Source of the DNA: Serilophus lunatus
Lineage: Eukaryota; Chordata; Aves; Passeriformes; Eurylaimidae
Length of the DNA stretch: 64,000 nucleotides
NCBI GenBank assembly: GCA_013399895.1
Contig: VXBA01001173.1
Coordinates: 79,208 to 143,207 of the forward strand
Direction: 5' to 3'
In this document: in pieces, positions 24,566 to 38,368 of the stretch
How positions within the stretch are numbered: the first letter of the stretch is position 1
Layout of the letters: the number at the start of each line of letters is the position of its first letter
Notes under the pieces: generated by a model
What the model was told of the DNA's origin: nothing
Databases searched by the model: none
Seen by the model: only the letters and a program-made list of their open reading frames with translations
Program-made: the position numbers and the translations under genes

Positions 24566-25434
24566 GGTATAGAAGAGTGAGCAGCTGTGACAGAATGCAG
24601 TAAGACAGGAGAGGTGGAGAAAGGGGTTGCCTAGTCCCATGACCAGGGCACTTCACTGGAAGAAAAAAACTGGAGCATGTATGAATAAGTGGAACTTTAA
24701 AAGAGATTGTGAAAAGAGAAACTTGCTGCTTTGCAAGAGAATGGGGAAACTGAAACAGCCTCCTTTCACTTGAAAGTGAAATACGAATAATGTTCAGAAT
24801 CTGTTACATTCAAACTTGTTCAGCATGCATAACTTAAGTCCTGAAGTTGCATGAAGTGTTTGAATATTAAAAAAAATCATTTGACTTAAAAATGGAACAT
24901 CTTTTATTTTGCAACTTCAGTTTTTGAAACTAATGTTTTCAACATCAGTGATTGCTCCTAAGGATTAGAGACAGTTAATTGCTTAATTTTATTCCTCCTA
25001 AACATCATAGCTTCCTGGGTCCTCACTAAGTATACTCATGTTTGCATATTTTTTTCTGGAAATGTCTTGCATTACAAGACTTCAGTTTCTTTCACATTTA
25101 TTCCTTCAATGCTGAATACTGCAAGGGTGCAGTTGCAGTCTTTTCTGTTGCTTCCTTGCAGAGGATACCTCTGAAGTTCAGGACATGGGAACAGAATTAT
25201 TGGAAAGCCATTATTGACTGTAACTCTAGTTAATGAAACAGACAGTAGCTTTTTACACTAAACTCAAAATATTGAGGAGGTCTTCCCTCAGTACGGACAG
25301 TGTGCAGTTGGTCGAATCTCTACTTAATCTGTTTCCACCAGACACTCCCATAATTTTTCTGCTTTTTTTCAAGCTAAACCCAGCCTTACTTCAGTAGGTA
25401 CTAGATTAACAGATGCCTGTATCTATTTGTAATT

Positions 25435-25458
25435 TGTAATTGCATGTCTGCAATTACA
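25435..25458. repeat. hairpin: 10-bp arms, 4-base loop
   Basis: TGTAATTGCA at 25435-25444 and TGCAATTACA at 25449-25458 are exact reverse complements around TGTC. CATGTCTGC is also directly repeated here (25443-25451 and 25457-25465). Confidence 0.65.
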
Positions 25459-25959
25459 TGTCTGCATGTGCAGAGTTCCTTATGTTTATATTTCCCAAGT
25501 TCTTTCAACAAACCATATTATTAGATGTCCAAACCTTGTCGTATTCCTAACTCAATCTCTGGCAGTTAGCCTCTTTTACTCTGTTATTTTCCAGGCACTG
25601 TCATCTTCCCCCCCCCCAATACTGCCATTTTATTCTAGATGTAGCACTGTTAATGTTAGAAAAAGATTGATCATTGTGACAGGAGGGTCTGCCCCAACAG
25701 GACCTAAAATCTGATCAGAGAAGGCAAGCAGTGCAAGCTCTGTGTGATGAGTTACCTGAAGTGTGAAGGTGCTGCTTGGTGTTGAATTATGCCAAAACCA
25801 ACAAGGTTCATGAAACTTCAAATACATATTCTGCTTTTTGAAGCTGGATGTAACAAATAAGATGATAGCTGACCTGTAAATTTGTGACTAGCAATAAATC
25901 ACTTTATACTATAAAAGTTCAGTCAACTCTCATGAAGTCAGGTTCTTCTAACCTAACCC

Positions 25960-26505
25960 TTTTACAGGTGCATGGGTGGAGATCCCTCCCTTGGGTTGCA
26001 ATGCCCCTCAAGGATACTCCTCGAGGCTGAGAGAAAGAGATCTTTCCACAAGTATTGCTATGGGTGAGTTACATCAAATCTCTACTTAATTATTTCATTT
26101 TGTTAGCTTTGACATAATTGCTTCAATGATTGCTTCAATGTAGTGCACTATCCTATCTTATACTATACTACTTGTAGTTTTAGCATTTTTATTGTGTAGT
26201 AAAAAATTTTATTAAGATCTTTTGTCTCTCCATTTGTAATAATTAATGATTCATCTTATATAAATATTCTCAGCTTGTCATGACTAAAACCTGTGGGACA
26301 AAAGTGGCTCAAGCTCACCCCTGTAAATCCTTGAATTTAAACCATTGGCACAATCCAATGCTAAGACTGGGCTCAGCTACATAGGCACGCAGGGCACCTC
26401 CCTGAGAAGGAGTTTATAAAACAAGACTCCTTTCTGAATCTTTGGAGTCAACGGCAGGGCTTCTGTAATAAATTTTGTCTAAGCCTTCCACTCCTCCCTG
26501 CAACA
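25960..26505 (+). mobile_element. LTR-like repeat (same family as 3.0 and 10.0 kb)
   Basis: The best-preserved of three related copies. It contains GATCCCTCCCTTGGGTTGCA, CCTCAAGGATACTCCTCGAG, GCTATGGGTGAGTTACATCA, a T/A-rich centre, CTGTGGGACAAAAG, TGAGAAGGAGTTTATAAAAC (a TATA-like site) and a poly-A signal AATAAA at 26467-26472. A CTGCAACA end follows about 30 bases later. The layout of TATA-like site, AATAAA and CA end is that of an LTR on the plus strand. The left boundary is unknown. ERVL-type origin is inferred. Confidence 0.65.
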
Positions 26506-29500
26506 GTAACCTGAAATCTCCAAAGATCATCTTATGCTTTGGCACTAATAAATGCTTAAGCAGGACATATCTGTAACGACACTGCTCACTTTTTTCCTTT
26601 CTGATAAAACTCTTCCTGGTAGCATATCTTAAACTCCCCTGTTTTGTCTAGATTAAGAACACCTGTAGCATTATTAAATTATTAATACAGCATGTCCAGA
26701 CTATGATATAATGTCTTAGGTATGTAAACATCGTCTTGTGACTTTCTTGTAGCTCTGAGACAATGACATGTGACCATTATTCCTTTTGTCCAATTGGCTA
26801 AGTTAACCTAAACAATCTTTGGACTTCAAAATCAGATGAATCTGCACTAAAGAAGCTTCTCCATTTTGTCCCTTGTACAGCTTGTATATAGAGTGTCTTT
26901 CTTTCCTGGATCCTCTGATTAACAGCACTATGCACTCAAGGCCTGTAAACCTCATGGGCAGTTGTGGTTTCAGAAGGTCCTGATCCCTGACACCACCAAA
27001 TAGATGATTTTGGTTAAGGGATCCAAACACAACTGGATACAGACGCCTTAAAATATGATAGACAATGTTTTCTGACAGCTCATCCTTAAAACCTCAGTGA
27101 TTATACCACAAGACCATTGACCTCACTTGTGTTGGGAGATAAGTATTCAGCAACAACATCAGTAATGCAATTGTGTTAGATAAATCTCATCTGAACCTGC
27201 ATTCGAGAAACTCCAAATCATTTTATTAGGCTTTATGAAGCCAAAACTTAATGTTAGGATACTGACTGAACAGCTGCTTAAAATGAACACTTTACCACAA
27301 ATGGACTCCTAAGCTGAACACACTTCTAAAATGTATGCTAGAGGGACAACTCCGATGGTGAATAAGCTTGTAAGACGTGAGAAAGACAGACAGTAACTCT
27401 TAACGGCTATGCTAGTGAGATAGGGACATAGGTATGGAGGGGCAAGGAAACAGAGGTGCTTCATTGGTCAGAAAAGGATAAAGCCCATTAATTTCTGCAG
27501 TTAATAGGACATGCAAATGCAATGTAGTTACTTTGATGTCTCAGTATTACAAGTTCCGTTGAAGACAACATGCAGCCCAAGAGCAATATCAGCCTTTTAG
27601 CATTATATCTGAAAGGACAGGTGACCATTTCCTACTGAGATGCCTGCAAGTACTTTTTTTGGATGCTCACTGCAAAGCTGACACAAACCCCTTGGGAATG
27701 TGAGACAAAAAAATTTACAGCTTTCTTACCTCCACCAGTAAGCTCTAATAGGGAAAATGTCTGGCTGAAACAAATCAGAAGAATTTAAGGAATAATATGA
27801 AAAACACAATTGAGTTTTTCAACAAAATTACATGAATTTGAGAAAACTTTCATTCTTTGAGTCAGTAGTTGCCAAGCTAACATAGATATAAGTTGTAAAA
27901 ATGTATAAATCAACAAATTAATGAATTAAAAGTAAAAACTTCAGAATTATTGTTGTGGGTGATATGCTTTTTTGGGCAGAGAAAATAAAATTTTAAAAAT
28001 TAGTCAACCAATATACAGACACATTAAATAATAGGTACAGATCAGCTTCAACCAAAATATGTACATATAGTATTAGTACTACAAGCTTTAAAAGAGATAA
28101 AATCTACCAACCATCAAATGAATGCTGTCAGGCACAAGTGAATGAGAATAGTGGGAATTCACAGGGTTTAAGACAAGTAAAGAAAATATTCCATAAAACC
28201 TCTGTTGGCAAAAAGGAGCCACAGAAGGGAACCACCTGACCTCCCAATCCAGGTTATTCCACATAACGTGAGAGAGATGAGACCTGAGGTGAAGTGGGAA
28301 GACAAAGAAAAAAAGGAATGAACACGGCACAAGATAAAAGCTATGCAGATATGAGAATAGCACACAATAAAGCAATCCAGCAGAGGGGAAAATGTTTACC
28401 ATGTGTGAAAGTGCTCAGTGTTCCTTTTCCATGTGCCAGCTAAACAATCACAAACCTTCAAAGCACAGACATAGACAAACACAGAAACTGACACTGAGCG
28501 GACCACTGAATTGTTTTGGGCTCCTGTACAAGCCACTGAAACAGAGGCAGATGAAACGCTCCACACATTACCTATGGAGAAGCATAAAAAAGCCATAAGA
28601 ATCTATATTAAAAGAGAAACATTAATCTGTTTCACATCAGGATTAACATGGATAATACTCAACAAGGAAACACTATGAAAACATGTGGGACCCTCAAAAC
28701 TGGCAAAATAAAGAAGCTCCCCCTCCAGCCAGCCAGAAGAGACACATACTGACTTAGTCTAATTTTAAAAAATTATTATTGTTAACATGAATTTTAATTT
28801 GTAGGTGCAATTTATGTCTCTATAAGTCTCTAATTTATAAGTCTACTAAGAGAAGAGAAAATCATGGCACTAGAATTAACAGAGACTTAATAGAAATGGT
28901 TAGTTAAATGGAAATAAATTACAGATGTGTTTTAAAAAATGGGTGTTCTCTAAGTTGTACAAAGAATGAAAAATCCCTGAAAGATTACAGGAAAGAATGA
29001 AACACGTATTTGCAGTATGATGACAAAGAAAAGTTTTCAGAATCCAATGAAAGACAATATTGAGAACAGATTTCCTCTTTTATATTATCTCTCTCATATC
29101 TTATTGATTGCTATTTCATTTCCACTGGCAATAGATCTAGCTCAGGAATTCAGTGTTATTGACAAAACTATTTTGAAAGGCCAGAAAGCTTCCAGAATTC
29201 TTAAGTAAGGCTATGACATGTCTACTCATTATTTAATGAGTTGAAAATGTGAACTAGATTTGATTCAAATCCTAACAGCTTTAAAAACAAAAACAAAAAA
29301 CAAACAAACAAAAAAAACCCAACCAAAAAACAAGGTACTGTGAATAATAGCATCTAAGTGAAGGTAGTCAACCTGGCAATCTTGCATGTTCAAATTGAGC
29401 ACTTTAAGCCATTTGTGGGGGGAAAAGTGTCTTGGTCTCAAAAGCCAAGAGGGTAGGTACCATCCTGTTCTCTCTGTAATCATCATCACAGTGATGATCT

Positions 29501-31029
29501 CCGAGTCTGTCAATTTAGGATTTTTTGCTGCCAAGTATGCATCTATATCTGAAAGTCCTTGGACATTCTATTTGTATAGGTGTCTTAAATGAAATGACGT
29601 GGATATCTCACCCCTACTTTACTTACTTATTTCTTTTTATTTATTTTTTTCTCTTCTTTTAATATATGACAGTAGTCCAGAAGTGAAAGGCTGTTTTTTT
29701 TCTGTAGTTACTGATCACTGACTGCAGAGGATGCTGTAACTAAATAGTGAGACAATCTGTAGATGTGGAATTTTAAAAGGAATGGTCCTGTGGAATTAGT
29801 CCCTCCACTACAAGTCAGAACCATGAAGCAAATAAATCTGAGGGAAAAGCACTAGGCATTTGGGTTTTCACAAACCACAAATGGTACTGGCCCATCAACA
29901 GCTAGGGATATCTGAGTATATCTGAAAGAGCTGGAGCTATAGAAAATGTACCCTCCTTTTATGTCATTGTCCAGCATTTATTGTGGCAGTAGGGTTCCCT
30001 GATTTATCATATAGGTAGAAACACACTTCTAATTTCTTCTGTCACAGTGATTTGAAATTTATAAACAAAAAGAAACTGCGTCATGCAGGACATGATGTAC
30101 CACCATGGGAGATATTTGTGCTCATGCACTGCTGATCACAAATATAATCAACAACTCTGACTTGACTTACTCAATAAAGACTTGGAATTTTGCTTAATGT
30201 CCTGGAAAGGCTCTGTGTACCCAGGGTGAGTTACTTGTTCTGAAAAAAAAAAAAAAACAAAAAAAAAACTGATTTTTATAGCTGAACAAAAATGAAAAGA
30301 ACAAATAAAAAAATATTCTTGTCCTTGGAGTTCTCCATTGGTGGAACGTGCAAGTGAGATAACTAAGCCTGAGTACCAAAGAATAACATCCTACTCCAAG
30401 GAATGCTGGTTGCAGGTGTCAGCAGTGAACATTAAAAATAGTATCTTTTACTTGTACAAAAGTTTACGAAACTTCTATCTGGAAATCTTCATCAATGCCT
30501 GATTTCTTTGGACAAATTCACATATGAAATATCTATATTCTAGACTTTCAAAAGGATATATATATTTGAAACTCAGGCTAAAGTATCCTCATATTCAACA
30601 GTCACAGAATTTTAAATCTATCTGTTATTTTTAAGTGATTTAGTCAGAATAAAAGGATATTTTTCATTTCAGTTGAAGCCTGTGAAGGCACCATTCAGCC
30701 CTAGGCTGATACTGAGGGCTTCTTACATCCAAAAATTTGAAATATTTTCTCCTAGTGTTTCCACTCCTTTGAACAGGCTGAATTAAGGGCTGGCAAATAT
30801 GTGCTGGAAGGCTTCTCCTTCAAAAATAAGGAAATAAGAAGAGGACTAAGTCTCTGAACTCTAATGGACCAGCAGGATAGGTTAATTGTAGGATAAAATC
30901 AATCAGGTATGAAAAAGCAGGAAGGCAGAATGACAGGTGATTAAAAAATGATCAATCCTCTAAGACTTCAGTGTAGCTCAGGATCAGTTCTGGATGAGGT
31001 CTTAGGCAAGCAAGTGTATGTGAAAAAAA

Positions 31030-31200
31030 TCACTCCTTAAAAAAATCAAACTGGGGAAAATAAACCCCAACAAACTAATCAACCAAATCAAGCAAAATCA
31101 ATAGAAAACCACAAACCAAAACAAAATCACAAAACTAAACAAACAAACCAAGAAAAAAAAAAAACTAAAATCTGAAACGAAACCAAAAAACCATGCAAAA
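31030..31200. repeat. A/C-rich low-complexity DNA (CAAA-like)
   Basis: About 170 bases almost free of G and dominated by AACAAA, ACCAAA and AAAATC words. Confidence 0.7.
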
Positions 31201-32784
31201 AAGCCCCAACTGAAGATCAACACACAGTCCAGTTATCTTCGTGATTATTAAATGGCTTATTACAAAAGAGATCCCAGAGATTGTATGCAGGATGGAATCT
31301 ATCTTATTGACCATTGAATTCCATCATCCCCTTCTTCAAAAGCAGAGGAAAAAGGCAGAATTGAACACAATATTCCAGAAAAAAACATTTCACTCAGCTG
31401 CTCTGAACCTGAAGTATCACAGAAGGATCAATTGCAGTGACATAGATAAGCATAGGGCATACTTCAGCAGAGGATAGAATCTGGCCCAGCATTTACTTTC
31501 TGATGTGCCACATTCAGCACATGGCTGTCGAGTCAAGAAGATGCTTGTGTCAACAGGACACAAGAGTGCTGTAGCAATTGCTACAGAAGCAAAAAAACAC
31601 ACAAAATATGATGCCAACATCAAGCAGCTTTTGTACCTACGAATTTCTGTTGACCATAATAAGAGAATCTACTGTGTTAAACAAGATCAAACTCATCCGG
31701 GGTGAAAAATCCAATATTAAAAATGCACTAAAAAATTCATTCAAGCTCAAGAGACTGGAAAGGGACACTATGGACTTCACTGGATTAAAGAGTACTACCA
31801 AGGCCAGAAATGTTCTCTCATCTGAACATGAATGGAAGAAATACTTATCACAGAACAGTAATCTAGGACTTCAAAGATGGCTAGAAATTAAAGTCTCGGT
31901 CCCTTTTTAGTTTGGTGGTGGTTTTTTGTTTTGTTTTTTGTTGTTGTTGCTGTTGTTTTCTTTTCTCTGATCTATATTGCTTTTGTGCTTTTTGATATAT
32001 CTTACTGTGATCACACGTGACCAAGAAGATAAAAAAAACCTGACTGTAATCTCCTGGACTCTCCAGACTCCCAGCTGGACTCTAGGCACCCTAGAAGAGA
32101 GGTAAAATGCAGCACCTTATACAGCCTCCACTGCTATCCACTCTAATGGAAGAGATTAAACTCTTTGACAATTTCCTCTCTCTTTATTTTAGGCATCTCA
32201 GTGCTAAGTATAGTTCAGCACTTTCCACATTTCTTTTTTTCTGATATGAAAAAACATGTCAACATCATAATATTTTAACCTTTCTTCAAGAGCTTTGATT
32301 TCTGTGGAAAACATTTCCCTATGGTGATAAAAACAGGTATAGTTATGATCTACCATGTCAGAAATAAGAAAAATTATCTGAACATAACCGTTAAGTATCA
32401 TCAGCTGCATGTTCTCCTTTACTTCAGAGTATTTGTATCAGCATAATCTTACCATTATAACAATTTTTAATTACTTTTCAATAGCAATGAAAAAATAATA
32501 CAGTGCTGGCCACATGACAAAAATGGATGTCCTGTTTCAGGAAAGGTAAGCTCTCTAGTCCTTCACTGAAGAAAATGTTTACATATCCACACACATCACT
32601 GTTTTATGTGGTCCAAAAGTCAGATGAGATGCTTTTAGCTATCCCTCCTGTGCATACTGATGATTGGTACCACAACACCACAAATCCAAACTATTTTCCA
32701 TGCAAGCTTTCCAAGCCAGTGCATTCTCGCGTCCTCTTCCTACCTTTTGATCCATGATTACATTAATGTGCCATATTATAATAG

Positions 32785-32810
32785 AAAAAAAAAAAAAAAA
32801 AAGAAAAAAA
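32785..32810. repeat. poly-A tract
   Basis: A run of 18 A, one G, then seven A. Confidence 0.9.
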
Positions 32811-35800
32811 GATCTGCACTATATATCAGGTTATATCCATACCTTTATCACCAGTATCTTTAAATTCTTTCCAAGATTCAATCAAAAAATATGTACCTTC
32901 TGCTTATGTGTAGACATGGACAACCTAAGTAACAAACCAGACAAATAGCTTTTCTTTATATATTGTATTTGGCAGGACATCACTCAGCAACTCATTTTTG
33001 ATCAGATTCTGCCACTGTCAGCGGCTGACAGAGTCTGCTTTATCCAGTCTCTAGAAATAGGAAGTGAATGCTCTTAATCTAGCTAGCTTGATACGCACTT
33101 TCTGCCTAGGTTCTCTGCTACAGTTCAGGACTGGTCAGGATCTGTGTTTTCTTTTAGGAAACATTTCTATCTCTCCTAAAAAAAGAAGGGTTTTTTAATG
33201 GTAGAACAGAGCACTTTCAATACATCAGAGAACCATTAACCTGAGAAGATCTTGAAAAGAGAGTTGCTGGGTAGTGATGCTGTTTATGGCCCAGTTCCCA
33301 TGCTCCATGTATCCCCTCTTTCTCCTCTTCACAACCCCACAGGGTATTACTATGGATCTGGAAGGAGATAAACAGAGGAGACAAGCTTTTTCTACCGTGA
33401 TAACTTTAGATGCCATAACTCTTTACCAAAACAAACAGCTGTTTGTGCACTGGGGGAAAAAAAAAAAAGTTTCCTGAGTTCCTTGCTAAACCTGTAGAAG
33501 GAACAACCAGGTCTTCAAATACGGAGAATGATTTTATTCTCACCTTCACTTGGTGCTGTTGAGTGCCTTAGAATGACAGTAGTTAGGGACCACAGTGCAG
33601 GATGAAGATGAAAGAATTTTCCTGTAATGAAGTAATGGCTCTTAGCAGACCTAATCCTAGCCATACATAATCTATGCATCCCTACACATAAATACAGAAT
33701 GTAAACACTCATATGCTAAAAATAAATTCTCAGTGCTACATTACAGAACTAGCTATTTAATAAAGCCAACCTCTCATCTATTTTCTTCTGAATATTTACA
33801 AAGTTCTCTATGATTTAATCTAATTTTCCGGTCTTTTGACACCTTAATTAAAAATATTCCCATTAAAATACATAAATCAATACATTAAATTAAAATCTAG
33901 CCATAAAATCCAGACAGACTTCATATTGTGGAAGAAGTATCAGAAAGTCCAGAGTTCTTTGAAACTCTCTCATAATTAATTAATTCTCTCATAACTTCAC
34001 CTACAACTTAGGACTTAATCATAAATTCTACTAGTTATTTCTCTCTTTAATAAAGTCCTTAGTTTTCAACTATAAGGAGGATTTATGCTTTTAAACCAAT
34101 GCAACATTCTACTAGACAGTTTTTCACTTAGAACAGCAATTTCTGATGTGTGTTAACCCATGGGTAGCATCTGGCTTCTTGGCAGGTTCTGTAGACAACT
34201 GGCAACTTACAGCTAGCATGTCTGTCAGATGGTGAGGCGGCTGCTGATGGGCTGTGCCTGTATCATTTTCCCAGATGTCTTCCTTTTTAAAATTCCCATT
34301 AACTCTATAAAATCTGTACATCTGTCTGTAAACAAATTACTGTGTACTTTTATGAAGCAAGGAGGATAGAGGTATTTTTCTGTAACTGTTCGGTGCCCTT
34401 TTGGTTGAACTGTCACAATTAAAGTTATCCTTGTGCTATATTTTATTTCAGTTAAGATAGATTCTGCTTTATGATATATTAGTTTCAGCTGCTCTGCTAT
34501 AAATTTTTAAGGCTGAGTTTTTTCCTAAGTATTTAGGGTCAGCATAGAAGTGAATGCTCTCTGTGTATATAGAACCTCTAAGAGGTTTGACCCAAATCCT
34601 TTGAAGCTGGAATGAAAGACGAAAAAATAAGTTTTGAACATTTCAGCTTGTTTGTTCTCCAACGACAGAGTGTCATTAGTCATCCATCTATATGATGTTG
34701 AATTGTATACCAATGACTGAGATATTTGTTCGATATAAAACTTAATATTGTCATTGAAACATTGTTTTTCAACTTCCTCAGGGCAGCAACTTTTTTGCAT
34801 TTTGCATCTCTTTGTTTTCTTTAATGGGAATTAGTCCATTAACTTACAATACTGTTTTCATCCCTACACATTTAGGCTATTAGATATGATGGAGAAAAAT
34901 CGTGTGACCTTCCTTCTTACTCACCACGGGGAAATCACCATAGGAACAGACCAGTGAACCAAAGAAAACAGTGCTGGATACTTGCCTTTTCATAAATCTG
35001 TACCTGAGGTCAGTCATCAGCTTTGCCAGTTGGTATTATGTAGCCAAACAGCAAGAGGTGTACAACTAGCTGAGATGCAAAGGTAGTGACCTTTAGAGAG
35101 AGCATTTGATTTTAGTTCATTTTTCTTGATGCTCATTGAAAAAGGAATGGTGAAATAACACCAAATAAGCATCTCAAAATGGGGTGTCAAGAAAATTATT
35201 CCCTACTTGTTTTATGCAGAAAGAATTATTTTTAGTCAATACTTTCTTATTTCTAGACAACCATTTAAATAAAATACCAAATAAACACAACAAAAATCTT
35301 GTTTTCCATCCCCCAAAGCAAACATTTTTTTCTTGACATTCATATGGATCTCTTATGCCAGTTCATAGTGGTTGCCAGGTTGATGAAGCACTGAAATTTG
35401 AGAGGCAAAAAATGTACAATATTATCTCAATTTCTTGAATGCCATGAAACCTTCAGTGAGGGCAAATTGCTACCCAAAAGAACTGCCTAGAATGTTGACA
35501 AATCCTATTGGTAAAGCTAATTAGTCTTATAATGCTATACTGGGCTAAAGAGAAAGAAAATAGCTGTCTGGCAATAACTGAACTGGTTGCCTGGGAGAAA
35601 TACTCTGCCTTACTCTCCTATTTAGAAGTAGAATCAAACAGCTCTGAGTTGTATACTGAAATTCCCAAACTATGAATCATATTTGAAAAGGAAGATTTCC
35701 AGCTACATCTTCTTTACTGACATATATTCAGAAATATTTAGAGTCATTGACATTCTGCAGAAGCTTTTACAATTTTTGTCTTTCTGAATTATTATCTGTT

Positions 35801-36739
35801 TCTTTCAGTTTTTTCCCCTGTGTTTTGGGGGTGGGAGGTGAGGCACTTGGGGTTTTGTTTGTTTATTTTTTGTTTAAGAACAATTCCTCAGTAAAGCATT
35901 CAGACGTGTCATGATTCACATAATTTTTTTGTCTTTATTTACAAGCAAGATATAGCCGGCCATGATAGGATTCTGATGCTATTTGCTTTCATAAAACTAG
36001 CTTACATAACAATTTACATATTAAAATCACAGAGTAGTTATGAACTATTTGAAAGTTAAAAAACAGGTTTGCAGAACTAGTCTTTCTAAATAAAGACATC
36101 GTAAAAATCAGAGTCATTTAGCTCTCATTTAATCTATGGCTTTGACTTTCTTGTCTTTTTTAACTGTGTCCAGTAAGTATTGTACTAAAGATTTGGGGAA
36201 ATGGATCTACCTCAAAAGACCACACATTTTTCCTTTACCACACGTATAAATCAGCCATTGATTTGGAACACTTCTTTTTTTTTTAAAAAAAATCATAGCT
36301 ATCTAAGTAAATCTATGCTAAATTTTTATTATCCCAGAACTATGAAAAATCATCCCTTGCAAATTCCATACAAGTACAACTCACTAGGAAATCAACTGTT
36401 TTGTTTGAAAACGTCATAAAAATGTAAAACATTACAGTACTTTAAAAAGTAGTAAGCTAACTAGTCAAGTAGTGTTTGCTTTGGGCTTGGCAAAAACAAA
36501 TCATGCCAGTGAGTCCTGATCATTTTCTCAAGTTGAAGTGGAATGTTGCCAAGAAGGTACATCCAAAAATTCACTTTACTGGGTTTTGTAGTTGTTGTTC
36601 AGCTGGGACTACTGAAAATTGCATCTGAGGGTAGATAAAGGTGAACATAAAAAAATTAAGGACCTGAATTTGAATCTGACAATAACAGAAAAGATTATGA
36701 TTAATTTCACCCTACAACATTATCTGAAACTTTTGGGTC

Positions 36740-37335
36740 ATGATTGGGAGACAAAAAGAGTTACTTTAAGAGCTTTAAGAAATTAGAAAGCTAGGCTAAG
36801 CAGAATGCTTGTAAAAGTTAGACATATGCCTTAGTAAGCTAAGCTAAGTTAAGCAGAATGCTTGTAGAGTCATACATATGTCCTAGTGGAATAAGATAAG
36901 GTAGGACAGAGAGAGTAAGACAGCAAGAACACGTAGCTCAAAGGCAAGAATTAGAACATAGATACAGGGACCTGTATCTCTTGGTTGTCTCTGACAACCA
37001 AGAAAAAAAACAAGTCTTTGTGGTCCATGCTGGAATGCAACAGCTCAGCTGCTCAGTCAGGGGTCAAGGAGGAAGACTTGTTACTTGATGTTCACGACCA
37101 CCGTCACAAAATGATGGGACCCTCGCAGAAGACAGAGACTGCGCTTCGGGGGTGGGGGGAGAGACCTATGCCTGTAATTAATTGTGATATGGAACACCTA
37201 CTCCTGGAAATATGCATATAGCCTTGCTTACCATGTCCCCCAAAGAGCGAGTTATGGAGTTACACATCTCTCAGCACTGAATAAACATACCTACTCATAA
37301 CTTTATCTGAGTTCTAAGATCAATTTCCTCCCATC
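36740..37335 (+). mobile_element. probable solo LTR with duplicated U3 segment
   Basis: A poly-A signal AATAAA lies at 37280-37285, followed after about 50 bases by a segment ending CTCCCATCA. Upstream, a segment of about 48 bases is imperfectly repeated in tandem (36789-36836 and 36837-36887), sharing AAGCAGAATGCTTGTA and CATATG. Duplicated blocks in this position are usual in retroviral U3 enhancer regions. No matching flanking duplication was found, so both edges are approximate. Confidence 0.5.
36789..36887 (+). repeat. imperfect tandem duplication (about 48 bp, two copies)
   Basis: Both units contain AGCTA-GCTAAG, AAGCAGAATGCTTGTA, ACATATG and CCTAG in order; the second has a five-base insertion. 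It lies in the probable LTR upstream of its poly-A signal. Confidence 0.75.
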
Positions 37336-37339
37336 AGCC

Positions 37340-38367
37340 TAAAAGTCGTGTTAAAAGTTGATGTTAAAAAGCAGAGTTTTCCAGTAATATTTCCCCAGAC
37401 ATCTTTGAATAACACTTGAAGTTCTCAGCATTTTGACATTATTTACGCCACTTGCAAACTCTAAATGTAAAATAAATAAATAAATATTTTAAAAAGAAGA
37501 AGAGCTAGCCATTTCTTTTAACTGAAAGGAAAACATAAGTCTGTCTTTGATTCATATTTTGAATATAGATTGATGTTATTTTAACTAAATCCTTTCATTA
37601 AGCCCTCACGGTATTTATGAAATTAAAAATTACAATTATTCAGAATAATTATTAAAAAATATATAAAAATTAATTCTTTTTTTAACCACTGAGCCCACAT
37701 ATATGCAAATGCATTTATGAGGTTGTTTATGTAAGACGCTCTGGATACTAGTTTTACATTAAAGTGTTCTATTACAGGCTGAATTATGTTTTCCTCTGCT
37801 TCTTTAAAGATGTCATGGAAGTTACAACTTGAGCCATACTCTTTCACTCCTTTCCCCAGTTTCAACAGAACTGGAACTATCAGCCCCAAGGCAGTTTGGT
37901 CTTGTAGGGTTTTGTTTGTTTATTCTGGGGGGATGATCTGGAAAGGACTTATTTCTCATACTGTAATATAAAGTAGAGATTAATAAAGTTCTGTGTTACT
38001 ATCGTTCACTAAGGGAAGAAAATCGAGTGCAGTTGGACCTTAAATTCTACTACTCTCAATTTTACATTTTCTTTCTACTTACTTTTTCATGCTTTGATCT
38101 CCTTGGCCTTTCAGTTTCCCAAGATGATGGAATTTCCTTTCTTAGATAGAATGAAAACATCTTCAGAGTCTAGTGCTGGCTAGTTTTTGTTGATTTTTTT
38201 TCTTCTGAAAAGGAAACCTTTTTCTATAAGGGTTAATTTTACCCCTCCATGTACAGCTAATTGTCATCTGCAATTATCGTTCTAAAAAATAATTTCCTGA
38301 TGGTTTTTATATTTGTAAAAGATGTTCATATTTAGATAGCATTAAAAAAAATTTAAAAATTTAAATA
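37340..38367. other. AT-rich unique-looking DNA
   Basis: No gene or recognised repeat. Confidence 0.4.
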
Positions 38368-38368
38368 T

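Larger units (their letters stand above)
21056..25959. other. 4.9 kb AT-rich unique-looking DNA with small hairpins
   Basis: No gene or dispersed repeat was recognised. Three perfect short inverted repeats occur here, at 23318-23338, 24550-24565 and 25435-25458; see the separate entries for the last two. Confidence 0.45.
26506..36735. other. 10 kb AT-rich unique-looking DNA, several low-complexity tracts
   Basis: No gene, CR1 end or clear LTR was recognised. Low-complexity tracts are an A/CAAA-rich run at 29280-29330, poly-A near 30243-30268, a CAAA-rich stretch at about 31040-31200 and (A)18 at 32785-32802. Open frames here (up to 110 codons at 31578-31910) have no recognisable domain. Confidence 0.45.

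Noticed and set aside
31241..31910. Cluster of overlapping plus-strand frames (66-110 codons), possibly a processed pseudogene
   Set aside because: Frames do not join into one recognisable protein and no poly-A tail or target duplication was seen.
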